DNA of 34,486 nt, from NCBI GenBank assembly GCA_025201805.1, contig MU619319.1, positions 52,044 to 86,529 on the forward strand, written 5' to 3'. A program made the position numbers and the translations under genes. Source of the stretch: Parasitella parasitica. Its lineage: Eukaryota; Mucoromycota; Mucoromycetes; Mucorales; Mucoraceae. The notes beneath the pieces were generated by a model that worked only from the letters and a program-made list of their open reading frames with translations, did no database searches and was not told the DNA's origin. Shown here piece after piece: positions 1 through 11,653 of the stretch (position 1 is the first letter of the stretch; every line of letters starts with the position of its first letter).

Positions 1-432
1 TAGCAATGGCTTCTAGCAATGAAGACTCTAGACAAGTTACCAAAAGGCTAGTGTTGTATCAGGTTTCGTGTGAGGCTTTCTTGTTGCAAGAGGTATATAT
101 TTATCTACATGTGAGTTAACAACGAAAACCTCTCAAATTTGTGGTACCTTATAAAGTACTTCGTATGCGATCTCTATAACGGTTTCGCACCTTTTACTAC
201 ATGGTAAACTGTAATATTTACATATCATCACGTCTTTTTACTAACACGCTTACCCTCTCTTTAACTCATATCTCAATTCTTTCACTACAACAAAAGATTC
301 ACTCAATTTTTTTCAAAAAAATTGTATCATCTTTTCGAAAACTTATGAAATACAGTAGACTGTCTCATTGGCTTACTGGTTTCTTACGTCTTTATCCCCA
401 ATATGGTATCCTTGAATACATATTACTGGTTT

Positions 433-582
433 TTTCCATTTATTTGGCGACCATTGAAGCTTGTGTTTGCGGCCATTGGCACTCAATTTGCAGCCTTGGC
501 CTTCCAACTTTGCATTGGTTGACACTAATTTTGTACCCTTTGAAGTAAGCATTTCAATTTTTTGTCCAATAAAATTGCACCC
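433..582 (-). repeat. Degenerate 21-22 bp minisatellite, about seven units
   Basis: Read on the minus strand, the segment divides into about seven consecutive 21-22 nt units that mostly begin GG(T/C)TGCAAA or a variant and end in CAA/CCAA. The middle units are the best conserved. One frame is open through it and gives a seven-residue period with Lys-Leu at the same place in most units. The open frame may be a by-product of a 21 nt period. No protein family was recognised. Confidence 0.55.
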
Positions 583-835
583 TTTGATAACCACAAAACA
601 TCAGTATTAAATAAACTGCCGATTGAGTAACTGTTTTACTAGCCGACCTTTCCTCCCTGCGGCCGTCATGTCTATCTTCATAAAAAGAAGTGTTCTTTAT
701 CATACTAATGAGTTACAAAAGCCTTTACATCATAGTCGACAATAACTCTCAGTAACGTCAATTTTACTTTGCCCAAAAAGACAAAATAAACTTTCGAAAA
801 CGCCAATTGGTTGCTAACAAATCGCCCATCATTTC

Positions 836-878
836 CCAGCTGGCGCAAAATTTACCAGCTGGCGCAAAATTTACCAGC
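836..878. repeat. 19 bp tandem duplication
   Basis: The 19 bp unit CCAGCTGGCGCAAAATTTA occurs twice without mismatch at 836-854 and 855-873, followed by the first five bases of a third copy. The unit contains the palindrome CCAGCTGG. It could be part of an old transposon end or a replication-slippage product. No matching inverted copy was found nearby. Confidence 0.8.
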
Positions 879-1246
879 CGCACTGTAATTAAGTGGGAAT
901 CATGTAATGAAACTATTTATATTGTTGTCTCCCTGAAAGGCTTGAAAGTTGGTTATCCAATTACATCAGCTTTGATTGCCCCATGCTTTCATGAGGGTTT
1001 TTGTCAATTGCTTACAATTTGATTATAAGGAGATGCATGAATCCAGATTTATTTTGAACAGCTGGATACCATTATTCTTGATATGCAACCTTTCAGAGAT
1101 GTGCGGTAAACTTTTATTATAAGAAAATAATAGTGACAGATAGATTGAATTGTAGATTTAGGCAGTTCGTGTGAGATATGAAGGTACCTACTATGTATCT
1201 TGTAAAAAAATAATAAAAAAAGCTTTACCAAGGCAATGCCCAATAA

Positions 1247-3706
1247 CTATGTATTCTTTTTAAGCGGAGGAATCAATTCGTACCCTTGCTCTGCTTCGTT
1301 CAACACAGCGGTACTATCTCGTCTATGTGTCCATTTATAAAGCAGGTCAGATGCTTTGCTTTGTACAGCATCCAACTGGCCTGTATTACTATTCATAACA
1401 TGTCCTTTTTCTTGAGACGCAGTGTGCGGAACCTGATCAGGTAATAACCTAGGCCAGTCCACAAATTCAGCGCCATTTTGTTGGATAAATAGCCAACAAG
1501 TTAGAGTTACGGCAAATGTGAATGAAAGAGCAGTGATATGCACAGTTGATGATCGTATACTGAAAAGAGTTGGGTCAAATAGAACCATCAGGAATAGAGT
1601 GAGCGCTATGAGTAAGTACAGAGGTATAAGTTTGATGGCAATGGAGGTTGTAGATTCTCGAAAGGGACTCTGGGCATGGCTCAACGGTACTCTGTATTTT
1701 CCCAGTATCAAATCAATGCCATCTTGTCTGGATCCGTCCAAGTAATTGTTCTTTATATATCGTATCGCTGAATTATTGAAATCATTGATCATGCCGATTC
1801 TTGTACGCCGTCCTGTTCTAGTAAAATCTGTCTTGAGAGCACCGGTTCCAGAATAAGGTATGCTCAATCCATCAGCATTATCGGCCCAAACTACATTGGA
1901 TGAGTTGGCATATTCATCTTTTATGATCAAAACAACTGTGGCATACCATTTTTAAAAACCTGCATGAATTGTTCGTCGTTCTCGATAACTTCAGTCGATT
2001 GAAGGATGCCAATTTCACGTAATTGTCTGTTCAAAACCCATTTACCAAGTGTACTCTGCACTACGTTTGTTCTATCCAGACAGTCCATACAATTGGTACG
2101 TACAACGGATGTTTGTTCTTTGCGCAATACAGGTTCGGATTCATTGGAAGCATCATACACACAATATCCTTGCTTTCTTAAATCAGGTTCCAGCTGGTCT
2201 ACCAGCAATTGAACTCGATGCCATTTCATTTTCCTGCATTCATGGTGAAAGTCGAAATGAATGTATTTGATATTTGGATTGGACAATTCCCTAACGATCC
2301 CAGCAAAAAGATGGCCTACAGGATATTCGTATCCTTTAGTGTTGGTCAGGTTGACTAGAATTTGAGGTCCATAGTGTTTAATCTGCTGAGTGAAATGAGC
2401 TTTGGAGGCGCCAATTACTTTTTCGTCTGCTAAATTGGCGTTGACCCACAATTTAGGCGTATATCGAGTATTTGGTATCTGGCCCCACAAGGCAGGAACA
2501 CTTCCCCGAGTTTGGATAAACGAAGTGCGAATAAGGTTGTTTTGCACAAGTGATTTTGACGGATCGCAGAATAGTAATTGCTCTGTCTCAACGAAATTTG
2601 AAGCATATCCATATTCATCTAGTCCGCGCGAGAAATAACGGGTTCCAGCACGTTCCTGACTACGCCGACTGATTAATGCAAATGTGATGGCTCTATTGTT
2701 GATTACTGAAGGGTTGATTGAAACAACTATAAGATTGGAATCAGGTTAATAACATTCATGCGCAATTTAGTAAATTTGGTGTAACTTTACATCCTTGAAT
2801 GACAGGCAAAATAAAGCGACTAAACTGTTCATAAGCCAAACAAAGTGAGCTATCCCATACCATGTATCATTTGCAGTCAAAGCACTTACATCTTGACGTA
2901 TCCTTGAATTAGTAGTAGCAGAGATCAGTTTTTCACTTAGGTATCTATTCCAAAAGAATCTTGGATCTGCCTACATTTCGTATAATTAATTAGATAGCTG
3001 ATGGAAGACTGGCGGTTGAAGCTAAAAAACATACATCACTCCAGCTATTGTCCCGTCCTCTATTTGCTAAATACGCTTGTTTCTGAATCGATAAAGTGAT
3101 GTTGTAATTATAAGAAAAGTAAAAACCGTTGAATCTCAAGTGGTTTTCTATTAACTGCACATATTTTTGCTCGTCGTCCAACTGCTGGCTTGAAAGGATG
3201 TTTGTGTTACGAGCAATGGGCAGTATCTGAAAAGTTGTAGCGCGTAATACATCACAGCCTTGCACGAGCGTTCCTAACCTTTGACAGCCGGTGATGACAA
3301 GCATATATTCGCCTTGTTTTTATAGTTAATGATATCACTGTCTATAATATCATTCTTTAATTGTCCCTACCTGCTTGAAGTTGAATAAAGCCCAATATGC
3401 CATACACCATCAATTCACTTTCCACAACTGCATTTTGTATTGGAGGAGCTGTCGAGTGCAAATGTTAGCAAAAGAGCAACGTGAAAACCCCTAATACTTG
3501 TTACCATTTAATTGAGGCTCGCCAGAGTTTCTATATATTGTCAAAGTCTCGATGTAGTCCAAGACAGGCCCTTCTTTTGCTGGCTCTATTAACGGTGTAA
3601 AATGATAGGCTTCGTTTGTTATACGACTATCGAGTAGTGTTAGGGTTTATTCAGACCATAAGAAAAAAAAATTGTACGCTTACAGTTCTAATTGTTCGTA
3701 TATCAT
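1247..3706 (-). CDS. SAC1: SAC1-type phosphoinositide phosphatase (PI4P phosphatase)
   Basis: Predicted ER/Golgi membrane phosphatase that removes phosphate mainly from PI4P. Eight exons (minus strand): 3684-3706, 3505-3626, 3371-3448, 3035-3312, 2890-2970, 2791-2824, 1947-2726, 1247-1890, giving 679 aa with every phase matching. The start MIYEQLELRIT resembles the family N-terminus YEQL.L.IT. The SAC domain fills about residues 1-500. The catalytic CX5R(T) motif is CMDCLDRT, with Cys near residue 418, preceded by FDFHHECRKM. After the conserved GTGALKTDFTRTG stretch come two hydrophobic segments in the last exon, matching the two C-terminal membrane anchors of SAC1. The C-terminal tail after the anchors is longer than in yeast Sac1. 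It lies directly downstream of the FIG4-type gene. The identity is secure; the 23 nt first exon is the least certain part. Confidence 0.93.
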
Positions 3707-3815
3707 TTTTATTATTTTTATTATTATTATTGTGTAGCAGAATAAAAACGAAAGGAAGAGAGTCTAAAGATGAAAGATAAACTCAATGTGCAATGGAGCC
3801 CCAGAGATTTGAAAC

Positions 3816-6800
3816 TCACTCGTTGGTGTTATTGTTAGTTGTGGGTTGCTGTGTCGGGTATTTGCCATATCTAAGATACATGTCGTAGCCTTCATATCTT
3901 CTTTTCATGTTCCCGCTCCACTCCCGACTCACTTGTACTGAAGCTGCTCTTCGAGGGATATCAACATATGTGTTGTATACCTGCTGGTCTATGCTGGTTG
4001 TTTTGATCGCTGCTGGATACTCTTCCAATGCATTCTTATGGATATAGTTTTGATACTGCTGAAACTCAGGGAAATTCTCGATAGCTGTATAGTTGGCTTT
4101 ATCTCCATGTGCTGCTGATAGCTTCTCAATCGACTTGAATTGCTGAGTATATCTAATCGTATATAGTCAGCAAATATAGTGAGAAACTCATTGCAATCAG
4201 CATAAATACCTTTTATATTCCTTGAGCTCAGAATTAGTGATTGTTGGCTCCAAGTTCCGTTGAGTCATCCCTTTAATTGTCCATGATGGTGCCTTTTCGT
4301 TATCGTCAGATGTGGCTTCATCTTGAGGCTCATTGTTTTCTTTAAACGGTATGGCATGTGCTTGGGAAGAATTCTTTATTGCTCTAACAGTAAATGGGCT
4401 CATGTCCAAAGCTTCTGCTTTAGTTAGCCTTGAAACCCCTTTCGTTAGATTCGCATTTAAATGGTATGATCCTCACTTACTCTCGCATCTCCTTTGAATG
4501 AGCAGATATCTTGAGTGGCCTGTATTTTAATGTACCATTCATATTGAATGTAAATAGGCTCTCAAGGCTAGTTAATTCCTTGTGATTGTAGTATTCAACC
4601 CAATAGCCTTGATACAAATCACTGGCGTCAGGGTTAACAGCAGGAACTTGAAATCGTTTGGGTATCTTGAACAAAGATTCATCTTGTTCGTACATTTTGG
4701 TCTCCAGCGCCTCTTTTTTATACCAGTGGCGGTAACTAGTATAGGTTAGAATATATATATATATATATTACATATGCCTAGTTTTGCTGCATGCTTACTC
4801 TCGACGTATTGCCTTTTCCAGAGGGTGCTGGTTGTGTAAATGATAATCAGAGCTTAATTCCCAAAGCATCGGTTGACCATCCTGCGTAACGAAATTGCCC
4901 AGGAACAGGTTGATAGCGTCTTGTTTATCAGCGTCTGAGAATGCATTTGCATAAAACCGGCGGATAGACTCAATCATATCTCGAGGATGGCTAGTCCATT
5001 GATTGATTTTTCTGTAAGTCTCCATTGTGTTCACAAGGTGCGAGCCGCCATACTGCAACGCAATTGTATCGCCATGATCGTGATACATCTCTGTAAAGAT
5101 ATTGACAGCATCTGAATCAAAATCAATTTTGGGAGATGCAATGACTCCCAATACATAAAGTTGGTGGCCCAACGCGCATTTACCCATTAAAAATTGAGCA
5201 GCATTCGTACGATCAAGGCAATCAATACAGTTCGTTCGTAGCACACCGTGCTGCCTAGATTGTTTTGACCTTTAGGGGAAAATTCTTTTAGTGCTTGAAA
5301 TATCTCTATAAAAACAAGGGGAGATATCATGACGTACTCTTGAGTATCTGATCCAATACCACTTTGGAAAAAGCCTGTAGTTTCCATTGTATCATCAGCA
5401 ATCTTTTCTAGAAATCCAATTACGTCCTGATCATGGCTGGAGCATAAGTTAGTATTTACACACACATATATATATAAATATAACATATATGCTTAAAATC
5501 CTACCTTTTAGATGCCCGCGACATATCCCAAGCAATGTATTTGATCTGTTTATCGTCTGGTAAGAACTGGTTGAGGTAAGATATCGCCTCCGAAAACTCT
5601 TTCCCCAATATAGATTCTCGCTTGGTCTTTTCTTTTTGCTTAATCAGATTCAGAACGATACAAGGTGTGCCGTATCGCTTGAACAGATTTTCGAAATGAA
5701 GGGCTGCTGCTGAAAAGAACGGATCTACCACATTTACTAGAGAGTGGTAGTCAGTAAGCCATTATAGCAGTGAATATGGTAAAATCTCTTACATTCTATA
5801 GGAGGCTTAGGAGACATGTTTGTTGTGTCCTGGGACCAAATCAATGGGATTGAGCCTCTATGCTGTACATAGGATGTGTATCGAGGATTTCCGTACAAGT
5901 GATCGGTGGAATGGAAGGAAGTTGTGGCCATGTCTGTCACTATTTGCTCCGTCTCTACATCGTTGGCGACATATCCCTACTTGTAACATTAGCGATATGA
6001 TGTATACAAATGGCTTTTGACATTACCTTGTCGTTTACACCACGTTTAAGAAATCGAGCACCTGCAAAGTGTCGTGATCTCCTTGCAATCAATGTTACTA
6101 CGATGCTTTTACCAAATACCGAAATTTCTAGCGAAAGGTTACTACCCATATTACCGGGATCCTTTTTTAAAATAGTCTTACTTGCCTGATCTACAAATCC
6201 GTAGATCAACGGTAAAATCCAGCCTGACCTACTATTCAAATTCTTGAAGCCTGAGCTCAGGAGGTAATGATTCCAAACAAACATTTCATTATGCAGCAAG
6301 CCGGTATCTGATTTACTTTTTGCCTCTTCTGTAGTCGATGTTGGCTTCGCCAATGGAGGCTGCGTTAAGTTATTTTGAAGCGAGTTGGTAATATCGTAGG
6401 TGTAAGAAAAGTAAAAGTTCTTTGCTAGGTCTATATTTTGAAATGTATTCACATATCGGGCTTCATCCGAATTCTTGTCAATTTTTGCGCCTACGCTTAT
6501 GGGTACCAGACGAGTTTCATCGATATGATAAATGTAATGACCACCCAGTAGTGCTACTTGTCTGCGTTTGGTTATGAATATCATATACCAGCCTTGCGTG
6601 AACCTAACAAAACCTACAATGCCATAAATTCGCATGGGCGACAGCTGCAATCCACCGACACTTAAATTGCCATCTTCAATCATCTTTAAAAGTCGAGATT
6701 TCTCATGTTCCGAGTATAATACATCGTCCTCAATCACAACAAGCTCTTTCGGATTAGTTCGGTGTATCTGAAGTACCCGATATTTCTGTCTTGCTTGGTT

Positions 6801-7150
6801 TGTTCCAATTAGATAATATCTCTATGAAATTATACTTATGATACAATGGCTTTGTCAATCGTGAATAAATTGCTTACTGTTTTCGTTTCGTAAAGTTGAA
6901 ATTGACTCATCGTAAAGCGAGGATGGGCCCAGTTTAAAATTTCTTTTTTGTTTGCTACTGGTAGTGTTTTTACTGTTGTAGCTTGCGAATCGCCCACGGC
7001 ACAGTGGTGGATATTAGAATTGTTGGTATTCTGTTCATTTTCGTCTTTTTTTGTGTGGTGTTCTAGTTGACAATTTAGGTATTGATCATTCAAGTATTCT
7101 TGACTATCACTAAAGATTTGAGCCTCTTGATTCATCGTAAAATATGACAT
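3816..7150 (-). CDS. FIG4: FIG4-type SAC-domain phosphatase (PI(3,5)P2 5-phosphatase)
   Basis: Predicted vacuole/endosome phosphatase; in yeast and animals Fig4 works in a complex with the Fab1/PIKfyve kinase and Vac14 to control PI(3,5)P2. Nine exons (minus): 6878-7150, 6027-6821, 5793-5976, 5505-5736, 5338-5436, 4799-5269, 4481-4735, 4210-4428, 3816-4152, giving 954 aa (family usually about 880-910). FIG4-specific landmarks are [57 protein letters not shown], the catalytic CIDCLDRT (Cys near 542) and [17 protein letters not shown]. The start is uncertain: in-frame ATGs lie at 7198, 7150 and 7135. I chose 7150 because the DNA before it is CT-rich, like a leader. An (AT)n tract sits in the intron at about 4750-4768. 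The final exon encodes an Asn/Thr-rich tail. Confidence 0.92.
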
Positions 7151-7469
7151 GAAAGAAAGAGAAGGACGAAAGACGAAATACAAACGCACAACACGCATTC
7201 ACCTTGATTTTATTTTTGTAGCGACACCACCACTGCAAGATTTTCGAGTCCCACTGCCAAAAGAGTGTTAGATGTCGAATACTTGAGCTAATACTTGATC
7301 ATATGTTATAGTTATGACCTTAACTTGATTTAGCATGTGGCAATAGATTTTATTCAAAGTATCGAAGATTAAAACGGAAGCATTTTTTTTAAAGAAAACA
7401 GAAGATGCAAACATCCTAACACTTCAAAATGAAATAGTAGTTTATTCTTTAGTATTTGTGTCGTAGAAT

Positions 7470-8604
7470 CTACTTTGATTCCTCAGCATCTTCAGGCTTG
7501 TCTTCAGTATTACGAGAATCTGTGTATGAAGTAATTTATTAATTTACCAACGTTGATAACATTTATAATCAAATAAATCACTTACCATCCTGCAAGTCGG
7601 AAGTCCACAAAGTCAAGTTATCTCTTAACAGTTGCATGATAAGAGTAGAGTCCTTGTAGGATTCTTCAGAGAGGGTATCAAGTTCAGCAATAGCATCATC
7701 GAAAGCTTGCTTGGCGAGATGACAGGCACGGTCGGGAGAGTTGAGAATCTCGTAGTAAAAGACGGAAAAGTTGAGGGCAAGGCCGAGACGGATAGGATGC
7801 GTAGGAGCTAGCTCAGTTTGAGCAATTTCGGTAGCCTTTTTGTAAGAGTCATGAGCATCAGTAGCGGTTGTCTTACGCTCATCGCCAGTAAGGAACTCAG
7901 CAAGATAGCGATAGTAATCACCTTGCATCTTAAAATAAAAGACTTTGGATTCACCACCTTCGGAATTAGGGATCAAGTCGTCATTCAAAACACTCAAAAT
8001 GTCTTTACAGACATCTTGAAGTTCGCTCTCGATCTTTTGGCGGTAGGCCTTAATCTTTTCAACTTGATTAGAATTACCCTTACTCTCTTCCTTTTGCTCA
8101 ATAGAAGATACAATTCTCCAAGAAGCACGACGGGCACCAATCACGTTCTTGTAGGCGACAGACAAGAGATTACGTTCTTCAACAGTTAACTCGATTTGCA
8201 TCTTCATTGCAAAATATTGATTTAATACATGTTCATCGAGATTCTGTTTTGCTCTTTGTTTACCTTGGCAACATCCTTGGTGAATTGAACCATTTCTGTT
8301 TTAAAGACCACATTTGTTTCAGTAAACTCACGCTTCCAAACCAAAAACCAAGCACTTACCATCGTAGCGTTCAGCTTGCTCGGCAAGTTTAGCCATATAG
8401 ACATTATTTTCGCGTTCCTTTGATCATGCAAAGAATCGCGTTAATAAAATTCAATCATAATGTAACATGTTTTCATGAGACATGAGAAGGAGCTGGGAAA
8501 AAATCCCTGAAGCACGACTTTGTATGAACTATTACAATGTTCACACAAAAAATATTGCCAAAACTTCTTGAAAACACGCAAATGTGTATACTTACAGTAG
8601 TCAT
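7470..8604 (-). CDS. 14-3-3 protein (BMH-like)
   Basis: Dimeric phosphoserine/threonine-binding adaptor of the cytosol and nucleus. Five exons (minus): 8596-8604, 8360-8417, 8264-8295, 7586-8201, 7470-7519, giving 254 aa, a normal 14-3-3 length. Diagnostic stretches are [16 protein letters not shown] near the N-terminus, then [41 protein letters not shown] and [14 protein letters not shown], ending in an acidic disordered tail. The coding sequence cannot start in exon 2 because that frame meets a stop just upstream. The only good partner I found is a 9 nt exon (ATGACTACT) followed by GTAAGT, giving the start MTT. The last exon encodes the variable acidic tail. A candidate AATAAA lies about 25 nt past the stop on the minus strand (7441-7446). 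Confidence 0.95.
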
Positions 8605-8962
8605 AGTGCTTGGAAAGATTATTTATGATATGAAAAAAGAAAATATGTTCTGGTTACTAAAAAAAATTCTTTTTGTACGAAGCGACCAAAGAGACAACCA
8701 AATTAAAAGACGTCATAGGGAATCAAGCAAATCGGTAAAACTTTTCGTTTTCAAAGTTATGAAGTTTCTTGGTCTTAATATATACTAAAAGGCACTGTAG
8801 ATTTTAAGTGATAAAACTCTAAAAGAATTAGAAGATATCTGTAGGAGAAAGTAAACTGTTTTTAGCATATGATTTCATGGCTTTTTTGATCTGTCAACAG
8901 TCTTTTCATGATATTTTGGAGGAGAAACTTTGACGCTGTTGAATGCGATAAATTTGACATTG

Positions 8963-9735
8963 TTAAACAGATTTCTCTTGTAAGCAATCATCAAATGCAT
9001 CGATAGAATATTTGAAAACTCCTGATAGATCGCTGAGATGGACTTGATTGCAAACCTGGGCGATTTTCGTTGATGAGAGTTTCATCTTCCAAGAGCTTTT
9101 CACTTTTTTACTTGCTTTTGCTAAACGGATCAGAATTGCTCGATGAGATACTGGTGAGTGGGGAGGAAGATAGACACATCAACATCCACCGCTTTTAACG
9201 AAGCTGTCGATATCTTCTTTCGTATTAGTAGGGGAGTGGTCCATGATCAAGTACTCGTACTTGGAAAACATGTGGAACTTTGTTCATCGTATCCATTGTC
9301 TCACTCGAAAGAAATCAGAATGATGACCAGTAACAGTGCTTTTGATTTGCTTCTGGGAAAGCCCATTAGACCCAGCAGAGTATCTCTTCCTTAAAGCAAG
9401 CAACACCCGAGGTTGTTTTATTTTCGAGTTAACAACGCCTTGAGCGAATGTTGCTCCTACGATGGTTGTTATTTTCGGCCTCGTTCTTGATACTTTCACC
9501 AACTTCTAGCTCCAATTTTTGCTTAAGCAAAAGTTTGCTTCTTGTAAATGTTGAAGGCTGCCTCATTTTCGCAGACGCAGTTGTTTATGTAGCCTATATC
9601 TGTGTTAGTCCATTTTCGACGCACTCCTTCTGATGCTTGATTTTTTCAAGACTACTATGGTCAACTGTATGAAAATGTGCTGACTATAGACCTATTCGTA
9701 CAGCAAGCTTTTTTCAAACATGCAACAATATCAAG
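8963..9735 (-). pseudogene. Decayed Tc1/mariner-type DDE transposase
   Basis: On the minus strand, pieces of one transposase appear in order but in different frames. They are a segment ending in TDIGYINNCVCENEAAFNI (the first catalytic region, with Asp changed to Asn), RPKITTIVGATFAQGVVN, then YLIMDHSPTNTKEDIDSFV (second catalytic Asp region), CVYLPPHSP, IEQF (third acidic residue region) and a C-terminal piece ending at TAA near 8963. At least three frameshifts and several stops break it. The order and motifs match IS630/Tc1/mariner elements common in Mucorales. The helix-turn-helix N-terminus is not recognisable. I could not find terminal inverted repeats or the TA duplication. Confidence 0.8.
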
Positions 9736-10630
9736 TACTTTTATTAACGTAATACTTGGCAACAGCTGGAAATGGATCTCCGCAAAATTGCAGAGCTTAC
9801 AATATGTTGTAGATATAAAAGTTCAAGATCAAATACATCTATATATACATTTCACCTAAGTCATCTTTTGTTATAATTGATTTATCAGAATGAGAAATTA
9901 TTAAAGTAAAACGGTTGTGAATTAATCAGGTAAAGATCTGTTATAGATCAGTATAAACTGATCATTACATAAAAAGAATCTCCGTAAATAGTATGAATAT
10001 GAACTTCAAATTACCCCAGAATAGTAATATTTGAAAGGTTGCTATAAGTAGATTGATAAATAAAATGGATTGTTCTTTATTGATATGAAATGATGAGGTA
10101 TTTATACTATTTGATATTGATACGGATTTGATAATATATATAATCTCGGGCATGAACACACAATAGTTTACGGACATGGAATATATATCTGGCAACTGTC
10201 AATGCATGCTGCCATCGTCAGTTGACATATATCACAGAATATTCCACAAAGATCACAATCATCAAGACCAGGCTAGTATGGATTAAGAAGACGTAATCCA
10301 ATATTAAGAATAATAAATAGAAACAACTCCAACACTCGTCAAATCCGCCATTGGTTATCTCTTTATCAATCCTTGCTGCCAAGACGTCCTGGATGAATAA
10401 TCCAATATAATTTAGGTTCATATCCATAATCATTTACCCTTGGAAAACTAGTATAAAAAGATAGTTTTTAATTGACATTTTGATGAGCTTCATCTAAAAA
10501 ATAAATAACAGTTTTAAAAAAGTATTTTTATATATTTTTTACTAGTAATTTCACAATATCCTCTGCGCATAACAAAATTTGTGATATCATATGATAACTT
10601 TATAGATATCAATGAAAACATGGATGTCCA

Positions 10631-10960
10631 TGTTGTTGCCAAATAGCGCCAAGTCAATGCTAAGTTTTCCAAGTTAGAACTCGGTTCTACTGTCGTTTTA
10701 GCACAAGTTATGAGCAAATATTCAATATTTATGATAAATATTGAAAAATAAAACTGGTTTTGCAGATAACTTTTGATAGAAAGGTCGCACAGTAGAAAGC
10801 AAGTTATGCTCATATAGCGATAATCATGCCTGTACTTATGGCGCATAAGACACTGTTTATTTTGAAGAAGCGTATTAGTAATTATGGTTCTGCAGATGAA
10901 TTTCTAAATTCAGATATGTTGGCCAGATGGCGCCAGGTCAAGACTCTAATGTTTTCCAAC
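10631..10960. repeat. Imperfect direct repeat pair
   Basis: The segments 10631-10675 and 10917-10960 share the pattern TGTTG.CCA.AT.GCGCCA.GTCAA followed by CTAA.GTTTTCCAA, with scattered differences and small gaps. A shorter shared piece, TGGTTTTGCAG, lies at about 10755 and again at about 10970. The spacing and partial conservation suggest an old duplicated element, perhaps non-autonomous. Confidence 0.5.
10720..10744. repeat. Perfect 12 bp inverted repeat
   Basis: TTCAATATTTAT and its exact reverse complement ATAAATATTGAA flank a single central G. It lies inside the direct-repeat region. It may form a hairpin or cruciform, or bind a dimeric protein; no function can be assigned. Confidence 0.8.
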
Positions 10961-11653
10961 CTATATTGTGGTTTTGCAGTTTTTTTTAACAAAATCAGGA
11001 GAAGCGCAAATTAATTCTATGAGTATTATTTAATTGTGTTTGTGTCTTTAATATATGAAAAAATTAGAGAAAACTCCAGTTTTCATGTTTAAAAAATGTA
11101 TAATGGGTGTAGCCGTTTGAAAGGCAGTTTGATTGGCTAGATTGCTTATTTCAAGAGTCTCTAATTCGAAGCAACGCAAGGAATGGATGGTATTCTTACA
11201 TGCTAAGGTATTACTATGATGACATTAATAAGATGGGACAATTAATAGTTATTATAGAAAGGTTTCTTATATAAATTAATAGAAGAAAAATAAAAGTAGT
11301 ATTTGCATCATATTATTATGTAGATCATCATAGATCATAAGAGAGACAAACGCATCATATAAAGAGTTTACACGGACAGAGCACAGTGGCTTTTTTTTTC
11401 CGGAACTTATTACATAATCATACCATTGTATACGCTTGTTCAAAATGAGCCAAAAGAATGCCTCGCTGGCTTGTTCCTTGTTCAACATTCTATTCAAATT
11501 CACGGGAAAAAACATTTCTTATTGAAATCCTTTAGAAAATTAAGAAGTGTATAAATGTAGTTACTACAGTCTTATTCCTGCAAACCAGCTCCACATGAAG
11601 AGTTGTATTTAATATCTAATATTTAGATGCGATGTTGTATATTTTGAAAATGT

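Larger units (their letters stand above)
1..1246. other. Spacer without a supported gene
   Basis: No open frame here shows a recognisable domain or a convincing exon structure. The short open frames are low-complexity or hydrophobic readings of AT-rich DNA. The stretch holds the 3' flank of the SAC1-type gene, a degenerate 21-22 bp minisatellite (433-582) and a 19 bp tandem duplication (836-878), listed separately. Confidence 0.6.
9736..11653. other. AT-rich spacer with repeats, no supported gene
   Basis: No gene could be supported. The stretch holds short inverted repeats (GATCAGT/ACTGATC at 9946-9963 and a 12 bp pair at 10720-10744) and an imperfect direct repeat (10631-10675 and 10917-10960). 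A minus-strand open frame at 11276-11515 (79 aa) has no recognised domain. The part next to 9735 may include the missing N-terminal end of the transposon relic. Confidence 0.55.

Noticed and set aside
2821-2889. Exon reading through the SAC1 intron, or an acceptor at GGGATAG
   Set aside because: The GGGATAG acceptor gives the wrong phase; the acceptor at TGAACAG restores the conserved FILPVIQGF.
11276-11515. 79 aa minus-strand open frame as a gene
   Set aside because: No motif, AT-rich end, no leader or splice context; left inside the spacer entry.
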